This document shows positions 1 to 5,667 of a DNA stretch of 6,882 bases, piece by piece. Origin of the DNA: Gammaproteobacteria bacterium (GTDB taxonomy: Bacteria; Pseudomonadota; Gammaproteobacteria; Woeseiales; Woeseiaceae); contig NYWX01000035.1 of the NCBI GenBank assembly GCA_002685275.1, positions 1 to 6,882 of the forward strand, written 5' to 3'. Positions within the stretch are counted from its first letter, which is position 1; every line of letters starts with the position of its first letter. The position numbers and the translations under genes are program-made. Under the pieces are notes generated by a model. It saw only the letters and a program-made list of their open reading frames with translations, was not told where the DNA came from and did no database searches.

Positions 1-1043
1 ATATTTTGATCATTATTTAACGTTACTAAATACTGCTTTTTAGATTTAAGTTTCTGTAAGATATTCATATTATATGTAAGAGTGGCTTTTCCAGCCTTTT
101 CTATTGGAATATGATAATTCCAGGCAGCCCAAGTCTTGTGATTTTTTGGCATCAATGATTCATCGTTATGTAAAACTGCTTCATTAGTTTGATATGGCAT
201 GGCACTTAATATTTCACATTCAGGCAAGGTAGGATCTCTAAGCAATGACAATGCTTGATCACTGTGGCACGACATAAAAACGTAATCAAAGCATTCTTTT
301 TCTGTTGAGGGTGTCCTTATTTCAACACCTTTATAACTTCTAGATATTGATAAAACTGGACAGTTAAGTCGTATTTTATCTCGATAATTTGCTACAAGCT
401 TGTTGATATATTGGTAGGAGCCACCTTTAATAACCTTCCACTGCGGTCGATCTTTAATCTGTAAAAGCCCATGATTTGCAAAAAAATTTAATAGAAATTT
501 CAAAGGCATATTTAAAATTGAATTCGGTTCAGCTGACCAGATAGCAGCTGACATAGGCAATAAATAGTGATCAATAAATGTCTTACTATATTTATTTCTT
601 AAGAGATACTCTGAAACTAATTCTGAACCATCAAGATTATTTATAATTTTCAGACTTTCTTTATTAAATCGTAATATGTCGTAAATCATGCAATAAAATT
701 TTGGTCTAAAAATATTAATACGCTGAGCAAATAATTTATTTAATGATGAGCCACAATATTCCAAGCCTGTAGATTCAGACTGAACGCTAAAGCTCATTTC
801 ACTTAATTGTGATTCCTGGCCTATTTCTTCGAGTAATCTAATAAAATTTGGATACGTGCGATCATTGAAAACTATAAAACCTGTATCTATGGCAAAATTA
901 TTATCTTCTTCAGAGACCTGTATAGTATTCGTATGACCGCCTATGCGATCATCTGATTCAAAAACTGTTATATCATGGTCTTTGCAAAGATTATACGCAA
1001 TAACATTTCCTGTGATACCGCTGCCAACAATTGCAATTTTCAT
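1..1043 (-). CDS. FAD-dependent amine-oxidase-like oxidoreductase (COG2907 type), C-terminus cut by window edge
   Basis: I translated this frame by hand: it stays open from an ATG at 1041-1043 to the left edge, giving 347 codons. The N-terminus is a Rossmann FAD-binding fold. MKIAIVGSGITG holds the GxGxxG signature at residues 7-12, followed by an acidic strand end (TVFES) and the RIGGHTNT segment typical of flavin amine oxidases. Further on, PYQTNEAVLHND, SLMPK and WAAWNY match the conserved C-terminal half of the COG2907 'NAD/FAD-binding' proteins that accompany CFA-synthase-like genes. Family members are about 420 residues, so roughly 70-80 are missing. The start lies 4 bases after the lipocalin stop with no Shine-Dalgarno visible, so translation is probably coupled. 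By inference it is a redox enzyme, perhaps desaturating or oxidising a methylated acyl chain. Substrate unknown. The family call is firm, the role is not. Confidence 0.9.
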   Translation of the reverse strand, partial: MKIAIVGSGITGNVIAYNLCKDHDITVFESDDRIGGHTNTIQVSEEDNNFAIDTGFIVFNDRTYPNFIRLLEEIGQESQLSEMSFSVQSESTGLEYCGSSLNKLFAQRINIFRPKFYCMIYDILRFNKESLKIINNLDGSELVSEYLLRNKYSKTFIDHYLLPMSAAIWSAEPNSILNMPLKFLLNFFANHGLLQIKDRPQWKVIKGGSYQYINKLVANYRDKIRLNCPVLSISRSYKGVEIRTPSTEKECFDYVFMSCHSDQALSLLRDPTLPECEILSAMPYQTNEAVLHNDESLMPKNHKTWAAWNYHIPIEKAGKATLTYNMNILQKLKSKKQYLVTLNNDQN

Positions 1044-1047
1044 AATT

Positions 1048-1590
1048 TTACTGAACTTGAGGAATACGCTGTAATAAAGAGATATCGTATCCTATTGATT
1101 CGACAAATGAGGTCAATTCGTCATATTCAGATTCTGATATCGTGGGTGTTTTTGACATGATCCACACGAAGTCTCTTTTTTGTCTGGCAATGATAGTTTT
1201 GGAATAATTATTATCGACATAAACAATTCTATAGTCGGCTTTTATAGGCCAAATAAACTGCATTCCCCATAAAGCATTGGTATCTTTATCAACTATAAAA
1301 CCTTTTGGGTTATATTCTTTCAGGGCTCCCTCAAAACCACCTCTTTTAAAATTGAATACTGTTCCAATTGTTCCATCATCATTCAAACTATACGTTTCAA
1401 TGGCTTCATATATATCTTTCTCAAGAAATGTTGGGATATTAGCGATCACATACCATGAACCCATAAAGCGATTGATATCTACATAATCTACTGTTTTCAA
1501 TTCAGTCATATCTTTGGCACATCCACCCAAAAAGGTAATTGTTAAGATTGTCAATAAAAATCTTAATTGCTTTAATTTACTTTGCTTCAC
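1048..1590 (-). CDS. blc: Blc-type outer-membrane lipocalin lipoprotein
   Basis: The product is a 180-residue lipoprotein. A basic N-terminus and hydrophobic stretch lead to lipobox LGGC, with the acylated Cys at 24. Residue +2 is Ala rather than Asp, which favours Lol export to the outer membrane. The mature part is a single lipocalin barrel: the GxW signature in GSWYVIA (44-50), the second conserved region around DYRIVYVDNNYS (119-130), and the third in RQKRDFVWIMSKTP (136-149). These match bacterial Blc. E. coli Blc is known to bind fatty acids and lysophospholipids. Between a membrane enzyme and an oxidoreductase, it probably carries the operon's modified lipid or a breakdown product. The start is GTG at 1588-1590, chosen because GAGGG sits 7 bases upstream and because it gives a complete signal peptide. 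Confidence 0.92.
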   Translation of the reverse strand: MKQSKLKQLRFLLTILTITFLGGCAKDMTELKTVDYVDINRFMGSWYVIANIPTFLEKDIYEAIETYSLNDDGTIGTVFNFKRGGFEGALKEYNPKGFIVDKDTNALWGMQFIWPIKADYRIVYVDNNYSKTIIARQKRDFVWIMSKTPTISESEYDELTSFVESIGYDISLLQRIPQVQ

Positions 1591-1597
1591 AAAATTA

Positions 1598-1602
1598 CCC
1601 TC
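1598..1602 (-). promoter_or_regulatory. Ribosome binding site of the lipocalin gene, abutting the upstream stop codon
   Basis: GAGGG on the minus strand lies 7 bases before the GTG start and directly follows the TAA stop of the DUF1295 gene (1603-1605). This supports the GTG start and suggests ribosomes finishing the upstream gene feed the lipocalin. Confidence 0.75.
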
Positions 1603-2397
1603 TTATTTAATTTTTTTACCCTTAAAACCGGGAAAAAAAGCATTTGTGGTTTTTATATAGTCAGCATAGCCTGGACGTCTGTTTGTAATAGTTTTTTCTA
1701 ACATTGCGACACCGGAAATTCTTAATAATAAGAAGGTCATTAAAAGTGGAGCGAAAATGTACCACCAATTGCCAGATGCTCCTGAAAATAGATAAAATGA
1801 CCACCATATACAAAAATTTCCAAAATAATTAGGATGGCGTGTATAGCGCCATAACCCAGTATCAAGTACTAATTTTTCTTTTTGAGCTAAGACTTTTTTC
1901 TCATTTAATTTGAAGCGTGAAAGTTGAAAATCCCCAACAGCCTCAAAGATAAATCCGATAAACCATAAGATAACAGCACATAAATCAATCCAATTAATTG
2001 CTACATCAGATGAGATACTAGAATATAAAGGCAGAGATATTATCCATGCAAGAAGACCTTGAAGTATAAACACTTTGTAAAAGCTTTTTAATTCAAAATT
2101 AGGTTGATTATTTGAACGAATAGTCTGGTAACGATAATCCTCTGGCTGATTTGAGTTTCGTAAGGTTAAATAAATAGATAGCCTCAGTGACCAAACTAGA
2201 ACAAGTGAAAATACCAGTATTCCTCGATTTGATAACGGGGATTCTAGAAAAGCAAAAGTAACTGCAACGATTAAAAAAAATAATGACCACAAACTGTCTA
2301 CTATGGTTACATTTTTTTTTACTACACTGAATAACCAGCCTATTATAGATACAAAGAGTATGGCTACCAATGCGGTTAAAAATGGGTATTGATTCAT
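1603..2397 (-). CDS. DUF1295 integral membrane protein (steroid-5-alpha-reductase-like / isoprenylcysteine-methyltransferase-like fold)
   Basis: The product is a 264-residue polytopic membrane protein with hydrophobic segments near residues 5-25, 37-52, 58-75, 107-127, 135-152, 195-206 and 211-229. The C-terminal half carries the DUF1295 signature: EAVGDFQLSRFK (152-163), then GLWRYTRHPNYFGN (181-194), and the terminal RRPGYADYIKTTNAFFP (240-256). In the wider superfamily the RHPNY region contributes to NADPH or SAM binding. The length is normal for the family. ATG start at 2395-2397; no clear Shine-Dalgarno is visible. It follows the methyltransferase by about 84 bases, a gene pairing I recall as common in gammaproteobacteria. 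It probably reduces or otherwise modifies a membrane lipid, likely the methyltransferase product. A steroid substrate is unlikely in this setting. Family certain, reaction unknown. Confidence 0.9.
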   Translation of the reverse strand: MNQYPFLTALVAILFVSIIGWLFSVVKKNVTIVDSLWSLFFLIVAVTFAFLESPLSNRGILVFSLVLVWSLRLSIYLTLRNSNQPEDYRYQTIRSNNQPNFELKSFYKVFILQGLLAWIISLPLYSSISSDVAINWIDLCAVILWFIGFIFEAVGDFQLSRFKLNEKKVLAQKEKLVLDTGLWRYTRHPNYFGNFCIWWSFYLFSGASGNWWYIFAPLLMTFLLLRISGVAMLEKTITNRRPGYADYIKTTNAFFPGFKGKKIK

Positions 2398-2481
2398 AAA
2401 AAATACTTTTTTAATAAAAAATTAATTTGTTGAAAATTTTTTCAATATACAGATTTTATAAAATCATTCTTCTTTAAGAAT
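2398..2481 (-). repeat. AT-rich intergenic spacer with three adjacent short inverted repeats
   Basis: The 84 bases between the methyltransferase stop and the DUF1295 start contain three small perfect inverted repeats: ATTCTT-cttt-AAGAAT (2466-2481), the continuous palindrome GATTTTATAAAATC (2452-2465), and TTGAAAA-tt-TTTTCAA (2430-2445). All are nearly pure A/T, so the hairpins would be weak. They could form RNA processing sites, a leaky terminator that lowers downstream expression, or operator sites. Chance in AT-rich DNA is also possible. Confidence 0.4.
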
Positions 2482-3531
2482 TTAAACACTTTTCTTTTGA
2501 AATAAATAATGTCCAACAAACCACTCATTGCCATCGTTATAATCAAATAATTCTGCACACGCCATAAAAAAGATTCGCCTGCGTTGACACCACAAAGGAA
2601 TATCTATGTCTTCATAGCATTCACCAATTATTCTTTTTATGTGGCTTATATTTTTATCCATATTTACAAGCCAAGCATTACAAGTCTTAGCATAGTGCTT
2701 CCCATTCCAATTCCAACTATCAACAATATTGAGATCTTTGGCAAAGCGTAAAGGTAAATCTACACTGGGCATTATGCCTCCACTAAAAAAATGTCGAGAC
2801 ATCCAATCACTTTCTTCTTCGTCCTGGTACTCGTAAGGCGTTGTTTTATGGCAAAATATGTGCATAAAGAAATTACCATTAGGCAGCAACCACTTATTTA
2901 TACGCCGAAAAAGCTCTTCGTAATTACGCATGTGCTCAAACATTTCGATAGACACTACTTTATCAAAGGTATCCTCAGTATCAAAAGTATTCATATCACA
3001 GGTAATAACATTAATATTATCTAAAGATCTTTTATTAGCTTGTGCATTTATATAATTAGCTTGCAATGAAGAGTTAGAAACTGAAGTAACTTGCGTATTA
3101 GGCAACTTTTCAGCAATCCAAAGTGACAGAGAGCCCCAACCACAACCCAGATCCAGTACTTTCATACCATCTTCTATACCAGCACGCTCAGTGGTCGTTT
3201 TAAGTGCTTGAGACTCCGCTTCTGATAAGGTTGAAACACCATTAGAATAATCACAGCAGCTATATTTAAGATGGTCGCCCATCACAAGTGGGTAGAAATC
3301 AGCAGGAACCTCATAATGTTGCTCATTAGCAGTATCAGTTAATAAGGCAATGGGTGAATCATTCATCATCTGAACGAATTCATTCGTTGCTTTTGAAGCC
3401 CACTCCAGATCATCTGAGTGAATCTTTTTAAGCTTAGATTTGAGCAATTTTCGTATTCCAGCTCTTATAATTGTATCTGGAATTAAGCCTGATTCAACCA
3501 AATCGATTGATTTCGCCATTATGGCGCTCAT
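2482..3531 (-). CDS. SAM-dependent methyltransferase, CFA-synthase / coclaurine-N-methyltransferase-like
   Basis: The product is 349 residues and cytoplasmic or membrane-associated. After a helical N-terminal region comes HYEVPADFYPLVMG (72-85) and the KYSCCDYS segment matching the CFA-synthase active-site entry. SAM-binding motif I is VLDLGCGWGS (125-134). EMFEHM (196-201) holds the Glu equivalent to the catalytic Glu of CFA synthases, and MHIFCH follows (223-228). The tail WCQRRRIFFMACAELF is typical of the coclaurine-N-methyltransferase-like branch. True CFA synthase methylates a double bond in phospholipid acyl chains; this shorter branch is usually only annotated by homology. The start is the ATG at 3529-3531, with GGAG 6 bases upstream. 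An upstream in-frame TTG (3541-3543) overlaps that ribosome site and is rejected. As first gene of a lipid-modification operon, it probably methylates an unsaturated fatty acid, but a small-molecule acceptor is possible. Confidence 0.9.
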   Translation of the reverse strand: MSAIMAKSIDLVESGLIPDTIIRAGIRKLLKSKLKKIHSDDLEWASKATNEFVQMMNDSPIALLTDTANEQHYEVPADFYPLVMGDHLKYSCCDYSNGVSTLSEAESQALKTTTERAGIEDGMKVLDLGCGWGSLSLWIAEKLPNTQVTSVSNSSLQANYINAQANKRSLDNINVITCDMNTFDTEDTFDKVVSIEMFEHMRNYEELFRRINKWLLPNGNFFMHIFCHKTTPYEYQDEEESDWMSRHFFSGGIMPSVDLPLRFAKDLNIVDSWNWNGKHYAKTCNAWLVNMDKNISHIKRIIGECYEDIDIPLWCQRRRIFFMACAELFDYNDGNEWFVGHYLFQKKSV

Positions 3532-3537
3532 GTAGAT

Positions 3538-3541
3538 CTCC
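3538..3541 (-). promoter_or_regulatory. Ribosome binding site deciding the methyltransferase start
   Basis: GGAG on the minus strand lies 6 bases before the ATG at 3529-3531. It overlaps the alternative in-frame TTG codon at 3541-3543, which therefore cannot use it. Confidence 0.7.
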
Positions 3542-3557
3542 AATATTATTTAAATAT

Positions 3558-3572
3558 AATTAATCATTAATT
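3558..3572. promoter_or_regulatory. Perfect 7-1-7 palindrome upstream of the methyltransferase, possible operator
   Basis: AATTAAT-C-ATTAATT is a perfect 15-base inverted repeat with a one-base centre. It lies 27-41 bases before the chosen ATG, about where transcription would begin from the candidate promoter just upstream. It shares the TAATnATTA core with Fur boxes but only about 8 of 14 consensus positions, so Fur is a weak assignment. Another dimeric repressor, or chance in AT-rich DNA, is possible. Confidence 0.3.
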
Positions 3573-3578
3573 GATCTT

Positions 3579-3607
3579 AAAATACAAAATTCAACGTAAA
3601 CTCACAA
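3579..3607 (-). promoter_or_regulatory. Candidate sigma-70 promoter for the lipid-modification operon
   Basis: On the minus strand, TTGTGA (3602-3607) and TATTTT (3579-3584) are separated by 17 bases, each matching 4 of 6 consensus positions. An alternative is TTGAAT (3589-3594) with ATTAAT (3566-3571), also spaced 17. The DNA is very AT-rich, so matches come easily. No TGATCC-like -35 element of the RpoE/ChrR type, which controls related gene sets in other bacteria, is visible here. Confidence 0.3.
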
Positions 3608-3652
3608 ATTAATATTTTTTGTATAAACATTTATAAAAAAACCGCTTTTTTT

Positions 3653-3687
3653 AAAAAAAAAAGGGGACACATTTTTCAATGTGTCCC
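3653..3687 (-). terminator. Strong rho-independent terminator of the DUF4856 lipoprotein gene
   Basis: Reading the minus strand, GGGACACATT-GAAA-AATGTGTCCC forms a perfect 10-base-pair stem with a GNRA tetraloop (3664-3687). One C follows, then ten T residues (3662-3653). It begins 32 bases after the lipoprotein stop codon. On the plus strand no T-run follows the stem, so it acts in one direction only. A second weak A/T hairpin, seven A/T pairs around CCGC (3635-3652), follows the T-run. The terminator separates the iron-related gene from the lipid operon that lies in the same direction. Confidence 0.93.
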
Positions 3688-3719
3688 GCAAGTATCAATA
3701 CAATTTATTTTTTTAAAAA

Positions 3720-5372
3720 TTACCAGTTTGCCACATTCTCAGAGTCAAAACCGTATGCAGCTTCAAGTAAATCACGCGCATCCGTTAAATCTGCGATGTA
3801 TTGTGTAATACCGCCTACATATACAACGCCACCTTGAGTACCATCTGCTATAACTGGGTGATCACCCATCTTTGTCAAAATAGTTGTCAAATCTGATCTA
3901 ACTGCTGCATCAACAAATGGAGAGAAGCCGGCAAATTGAAGGCCAAGTGCAAAACCTTTCATCTCTGCCCAATGCTTAGTCAAATTTGTAAATGTACCTA
4001 TATCAGCATATTCAGCTGTAACAGAATCCACATCGGCGTAATCAGCTATAACATCATTGATGTAATGCACTACGGTAGCCGCCTGACATTTTTCCATTGT
4101 AAGACCTGCTGTTGTTGCTGCTGCATCCAATGCAGTTTGTGCTGCAGTAGTGATCTCACCCGCAGCTGCCGCATTTTTCAAGATTTCACGACCAAGTATA
4201 AATGCATCAAAGGCCTCTTTTGTAAAGTCCGTTGGATTTGTATTACTTGCTGTTCCTAAATCTCGCTTAGCGCAGTTTGTTGATTGCGCTAAGTTGACTT
4301 CGCTTCTTACGTCAATCAGGCTATCTGCATTGGCATCATTGTAACCGTTTGCATAATCTGCCCTACCGCCAGCACCTTTGATTTCTTCATCAGAGTATTC
4401 ATTATAATTGCGAGCGGCTCCGAAATATCCAAAAGCCTCATCCCAATCGTGCTCACCTGCGGTGTAAGCATTACTACCTTCTAAAGCAAGCATGTTAGCA
4501 AAATCTGCTTTAAGGTAATCGTTTGTAGCTTGAGACAAATTAACGGCACCCAATAGGAATTTTTGAATCATTTGACGGTAATCAATGCCTTCCGCGCTTG
4601 TGTAGACATTTGGAATTTGAACCGCAACACCACCAGTTGTAGTAACCGTTGGAGTTACACCATCTACTGATATGGCTATTAATTCTGCAAACATAGCGTC
4701 AACGAATTCAACTGGAAGTGGATCAGCATCTCCTCCTGCCCAGCCGATCATATTGGCATCAATCATAGTGTTCGGGTCACCACCACCTGCACCATCACCA
4801 CCTGCTATTTTTCCAACTAAATCTTTTCCTGAGGAAATCGAGCCATATGTCATAGCAGAAGGTGTATTGCCATTATTAGGCAGAAGTGTTTCGCCATCTA
4901 ATTTGAATGATGAAACAATGGTATCAGATGTGGTTGAATTGTAACGAAAGTAAAAATCAAGATCAGAAGTTGCGTTTGCTGCATTCTCTGTTAATGCCAA
5001 CATCGCATCCACTAAGTCACTTAAGAGAATCTGACGTTTTGTTTGTCCGGTATAACTTACTGTGTCAGCGCCTGCTGCATCAGTGAATTCATACCTGTCT
5101 GGTAAAGTATCACAAGCATCGCCTGATCCATCGGCATCAGCATCAGCTTGATCAGGATTTGATACAGCAACACAATTATCTGCATTATCAGCATAACCGT
5201 CAGAATCTTGGTCAGCGAGGGCCGGTGGAGAAGTATAACCACCGCCTGAACCTGAACTAGAATCATCATCACTACCATAACCACCGCCACCACAAGCGGA
5301 CAGTGCGGCTAGTGCTGTCATAATAGTTGTAATCTTCATCCATTGAAGAATTTGGGGGCTTATTTTTTTCAC
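3720..5372 (-). CDS. DUF4856-family lipoprotein with thrombospondin type 3 calcium-binding segment
   Basis: The product is a 550-residue lipoprotein. A signal peptide ends in lipobox LSAC with the acylated Cys at 27, followed by a Gly/Ser/Asp-rich flexible linker (28-50). Residues 54-88 form thrombospondin type 3 repeats with regularly spaced Asp (DQDSDGYADNADNC, then DADADGSGDACD) and Cys 67 and 87, expected to bind calcium. The rest matches DUF4856: an early segment around 112-200, YRQMIQKFLLGAVNLSQAT (265-283), and the diagnostic EHDWDEAFGYFG (307-318). Three further Cys follow the start of the domain (367, 429 and none near the end, so two beyond the repeats). Function is unproven. Helical content and the GEHDWDE motif recall imelysin-like iron-uptake proteins, and the divergent neighbour is an imelysin. 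The start is GTG at 5370-5372, with AGGAG 6 bases upstream. Fur-type control is likely. By eye, its GC content is higher than that of its neighbours. Confidence 0.88.
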   Translation of the reverse strand: MKKISPQILQWMKITTIMTALAALSACGGGGYGSDDDSSSGSGGGYTSPPALADQDSDGYADNADNCVAVSNPDQADADADGSGDACDTLPDRYEFTDAAGADTVSYTGQTKRQILLSDLVDAMLALTENAANATSDLDFYFRYNSTTSDTIVSSFKLDGETLLPNNGNTPSAMTYGSISSGKDLVGKIAGGDGAGGGDPNTMIDANMIGWAGGDADPLPVEFVDAMFAELIAISVDGVTPTVTTTGGVAVQIPNVYTSAEGIDYRQMIQKFLLGAVNLSQATNDYLKADFANMLALEGSNAYTAGEHDWDEAFGYFGAARNYNEYSDEEIKGAGGRADYANGYNDANADSLIDVRSEVNLAQSTNCAKRDLGTASNTNPTDFTKEAFDAFILGREILKNAAAAGEITTAAQTALDAAATTAGLTMEKCQAATVVHYINDVIADYADVDSVTAEYADIGTFTNLTKHWAEMKGFALGLQFAGFSPFVDAAVRSDLTTILTKMGDHPVIADGTQGGVVYVGGITQYIADLTDARDLLEAAYGFDSENVANW

Positions 5373-5378
5373 GTCTAA

Positions 5379-5383
5379 CTCCT
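5379..5383 (-). promoter_or_regulatory. Ribosome binding site of the DUF4856 lipoprotein gene
   Basis: AGGAG on the minus strand is 6 bases before the GTG at 5370-5372. It fixes that GTG as the start in preference to the internal Met 12, which would also leave a usable signal peptide. Confidence 0.8.
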
Positions 5384-5408
5384 GAAAATGTTGTAAATTT
5401 CGTGGTGC

Positions 5409-5437
5409 ATCGTAATCTAAATGAGAATGATTGGCAA
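5409..5437 (-). promoter_or_regulatory. Sigma-70 promoter of the DUF4856 lipoprotein gene
   Basis: On the minus strand a -35 hexamer TTGCCA (5432-5437, 5 of 6 matches) and a -10 hexamer TACGAT (5409-5414, 4 of 6) are spaced exactly 17 bases apart. Transcription would begin near 5402, giving a leader of about 30 bases that contains the AGGAG site. The -35 lies inside a Fur-like box, so bound Fur would block RNA polymerase. Confidence 0.6.
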
Positions 5438-5451
5438 TATCATTTAGATTA
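5413..5451. repeat. Perfect 12-base inverted repeat enclosing the Fur-like box
   Basis: TAATCTAAATGA (5413-5424) and TCATTTAGATTA (5440-5451) are exact reverse complements separated by 15 bases. The pair brackets the -35 element and reaches the -10 of the lipoprotein promoter. The inner ends of the arms form the outer ends of the Fur-like box. It lies upstream of the predicted transcription start, so it is more likely a DNA-level operator than an RNA hairpin. Confidence 0.7.
5422..5442. promoter_or_regulatory. Fur-like box over the DUF4856 lipoprotein promoter
   Basis: Two 7-1-7 matches to TGATAATnATTATCA overlap with a 6-base offset: TGAGAATGATTGGCA (5422-5436, 11 of 14) and TGATTGGCAATATCA (5428-5442, 10 of 14). 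A 6-base offset is the arrangement known for two Fur dimers on a 19-21 base operator. It covers the -35 hexamer and part of the spacer of the minus-strand promoter. Iron-loaded Fur would be expected to repress the gene. Confidence 0.65.
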
Positions 5452-5482
5452 ATATTTTGTTTTTTTTAATAAAAGTCTTGTT

Positions 5483-5506
5483 TATTATTCAAGAATATGA
5501 ATAATA
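5483..5506. repeat. 8-base inverted repeat in the divergent control region
   Basis: TATTATTC (5483-5490) and GAATAATA (5499-5506) are exact reverse complements 8 bases apart, in the AT-rich DNA between the first and second Fur-like boxes. It could be an operator for another regulator, but short A/T repeats arise easily by chance. Confidence 0.35.
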
Positions 5507-5513
5507 GATGCAA

Positions 5514-5530
5514 ATAAGAATCATTCTTAT
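5514..5530. promoter_or_regulatory. Perfectly palindromic Fur-like box, middle of the divergent region
   Basis: TAAGAAT-C-ATTCTTA is a perfect 7-1-7 inverted repeat, extended by one A/T pair to 17 bases. It matches 10 of 14 positions of the Fur heptamer consensus. Its right edge overlaps TATAAC (5528-5533), a possible -10 for plus-strand transcription, though no good -35 precedes it. It could serve an upstream promoter of the imelysin gene or act cooperatively with the two flanking boxes. Confidence 0.6.
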
Positions 5531-5540
5531 AACATCACTG

Positions 5541-5575
5541 AAGCCATTAACTGTATGGGCTTTATTATTATTTTT
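5541..5575 (+). other. Weak hairpin followed by T-rich run in the leader region
   Basis: AAGCC (5541-5545) pairs with GGCTT (5558-5562), and an adjacent AT/AT pairing is possible around a bulged G. TTATTATTATTTTT follows. The stem is short and the T-run interrupted, so this is at best a leaky terminator. It would matter only if transcription starts at the middle Fur-like box. Confidence 0.2.
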
Positions 5576-5618
5576 CTAAAAAAGCTTGATTTTAACAAAA
5601 AATACTTCACTTACTAAA

Positions 5619-5637
5619 TGAGAATCATTCGTATACT
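5619..5637 (+). promoter_or_regulatory. Fur-like box overlapping the presumed -10 of the imelysin gene
   Basis: TGAGAAT-C-ATTCGTA (5619-5633) has a near-consensus left half and matches 10 of 14 Fur positions overall. It overlaps TATACT (5632-5637, 5 of 6 to the -10 consensus), which lies 30 bases before the ATG. The -35 is poor: TTCACT (5606-5611) is spaced 20 and TTACTA (5611-5616) is spaced 15. Repression by iron-loaded Fur at this site would be direct. Confidence 0.6.
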
Positions 5638-5667
5638 AGATACAACCTATCTTAGGCAAATTGTAAT

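Noticed and set aside
975..1486. Plus-strand open frames at 975-1160 and 1277-1486
   Set aside because: They lie opposite the FAD oxidoreductase and lipocalin genes, which have clear family motifs; the plus-strand products show no recognisable domain.
1603..2397. DUF1295 protein as a true steroid 5-alpha-reductase
   Set aside because: The fold relationship is superfamily-level only, and there is no sterol gene in the window; the neighbours point to fatty-acid or phospholipid chemistry.
2108..3024. Open frames at 2108-2290 (minus) and 2791-3024 (plus)
   Set aside because: Shadows of the DUF1295 and methyltransferase genes in other frames, with no ribosome site or recognisable product.
3541..3543. 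TTG as the start of the methyltransferase
   Set aside because: It overlaps the GGAG site that is correctly spaced for the ATG at 3529-3531, and adds only four residues.
3635..3652. A-run/T-run hairpin around CCGC as a plus-strand terminator
   Set aside because: The stem is only A/T pairs, and no plus-strand gene ends nearby.
5110..5150. Short tandem GCATCA-like repeats
   Set aside because: They encode the Asp-Ala-Asp pattern of the thrombospondin type 3 segment and are explained by the protein.
3936..5293. Open frames at 3936-4259, 4150-4344, 4672-4944 (plus) and 5057-5293 (minus)
   Set aside because: All lie inside the DUF4856 lipoprotein gene. The Cys-rich and Pro/Ala-rich products are antisense readings of its Ala/Gly/Asp codons, and 5057-5293 is a frame-shifted reading of the Asp repeats.
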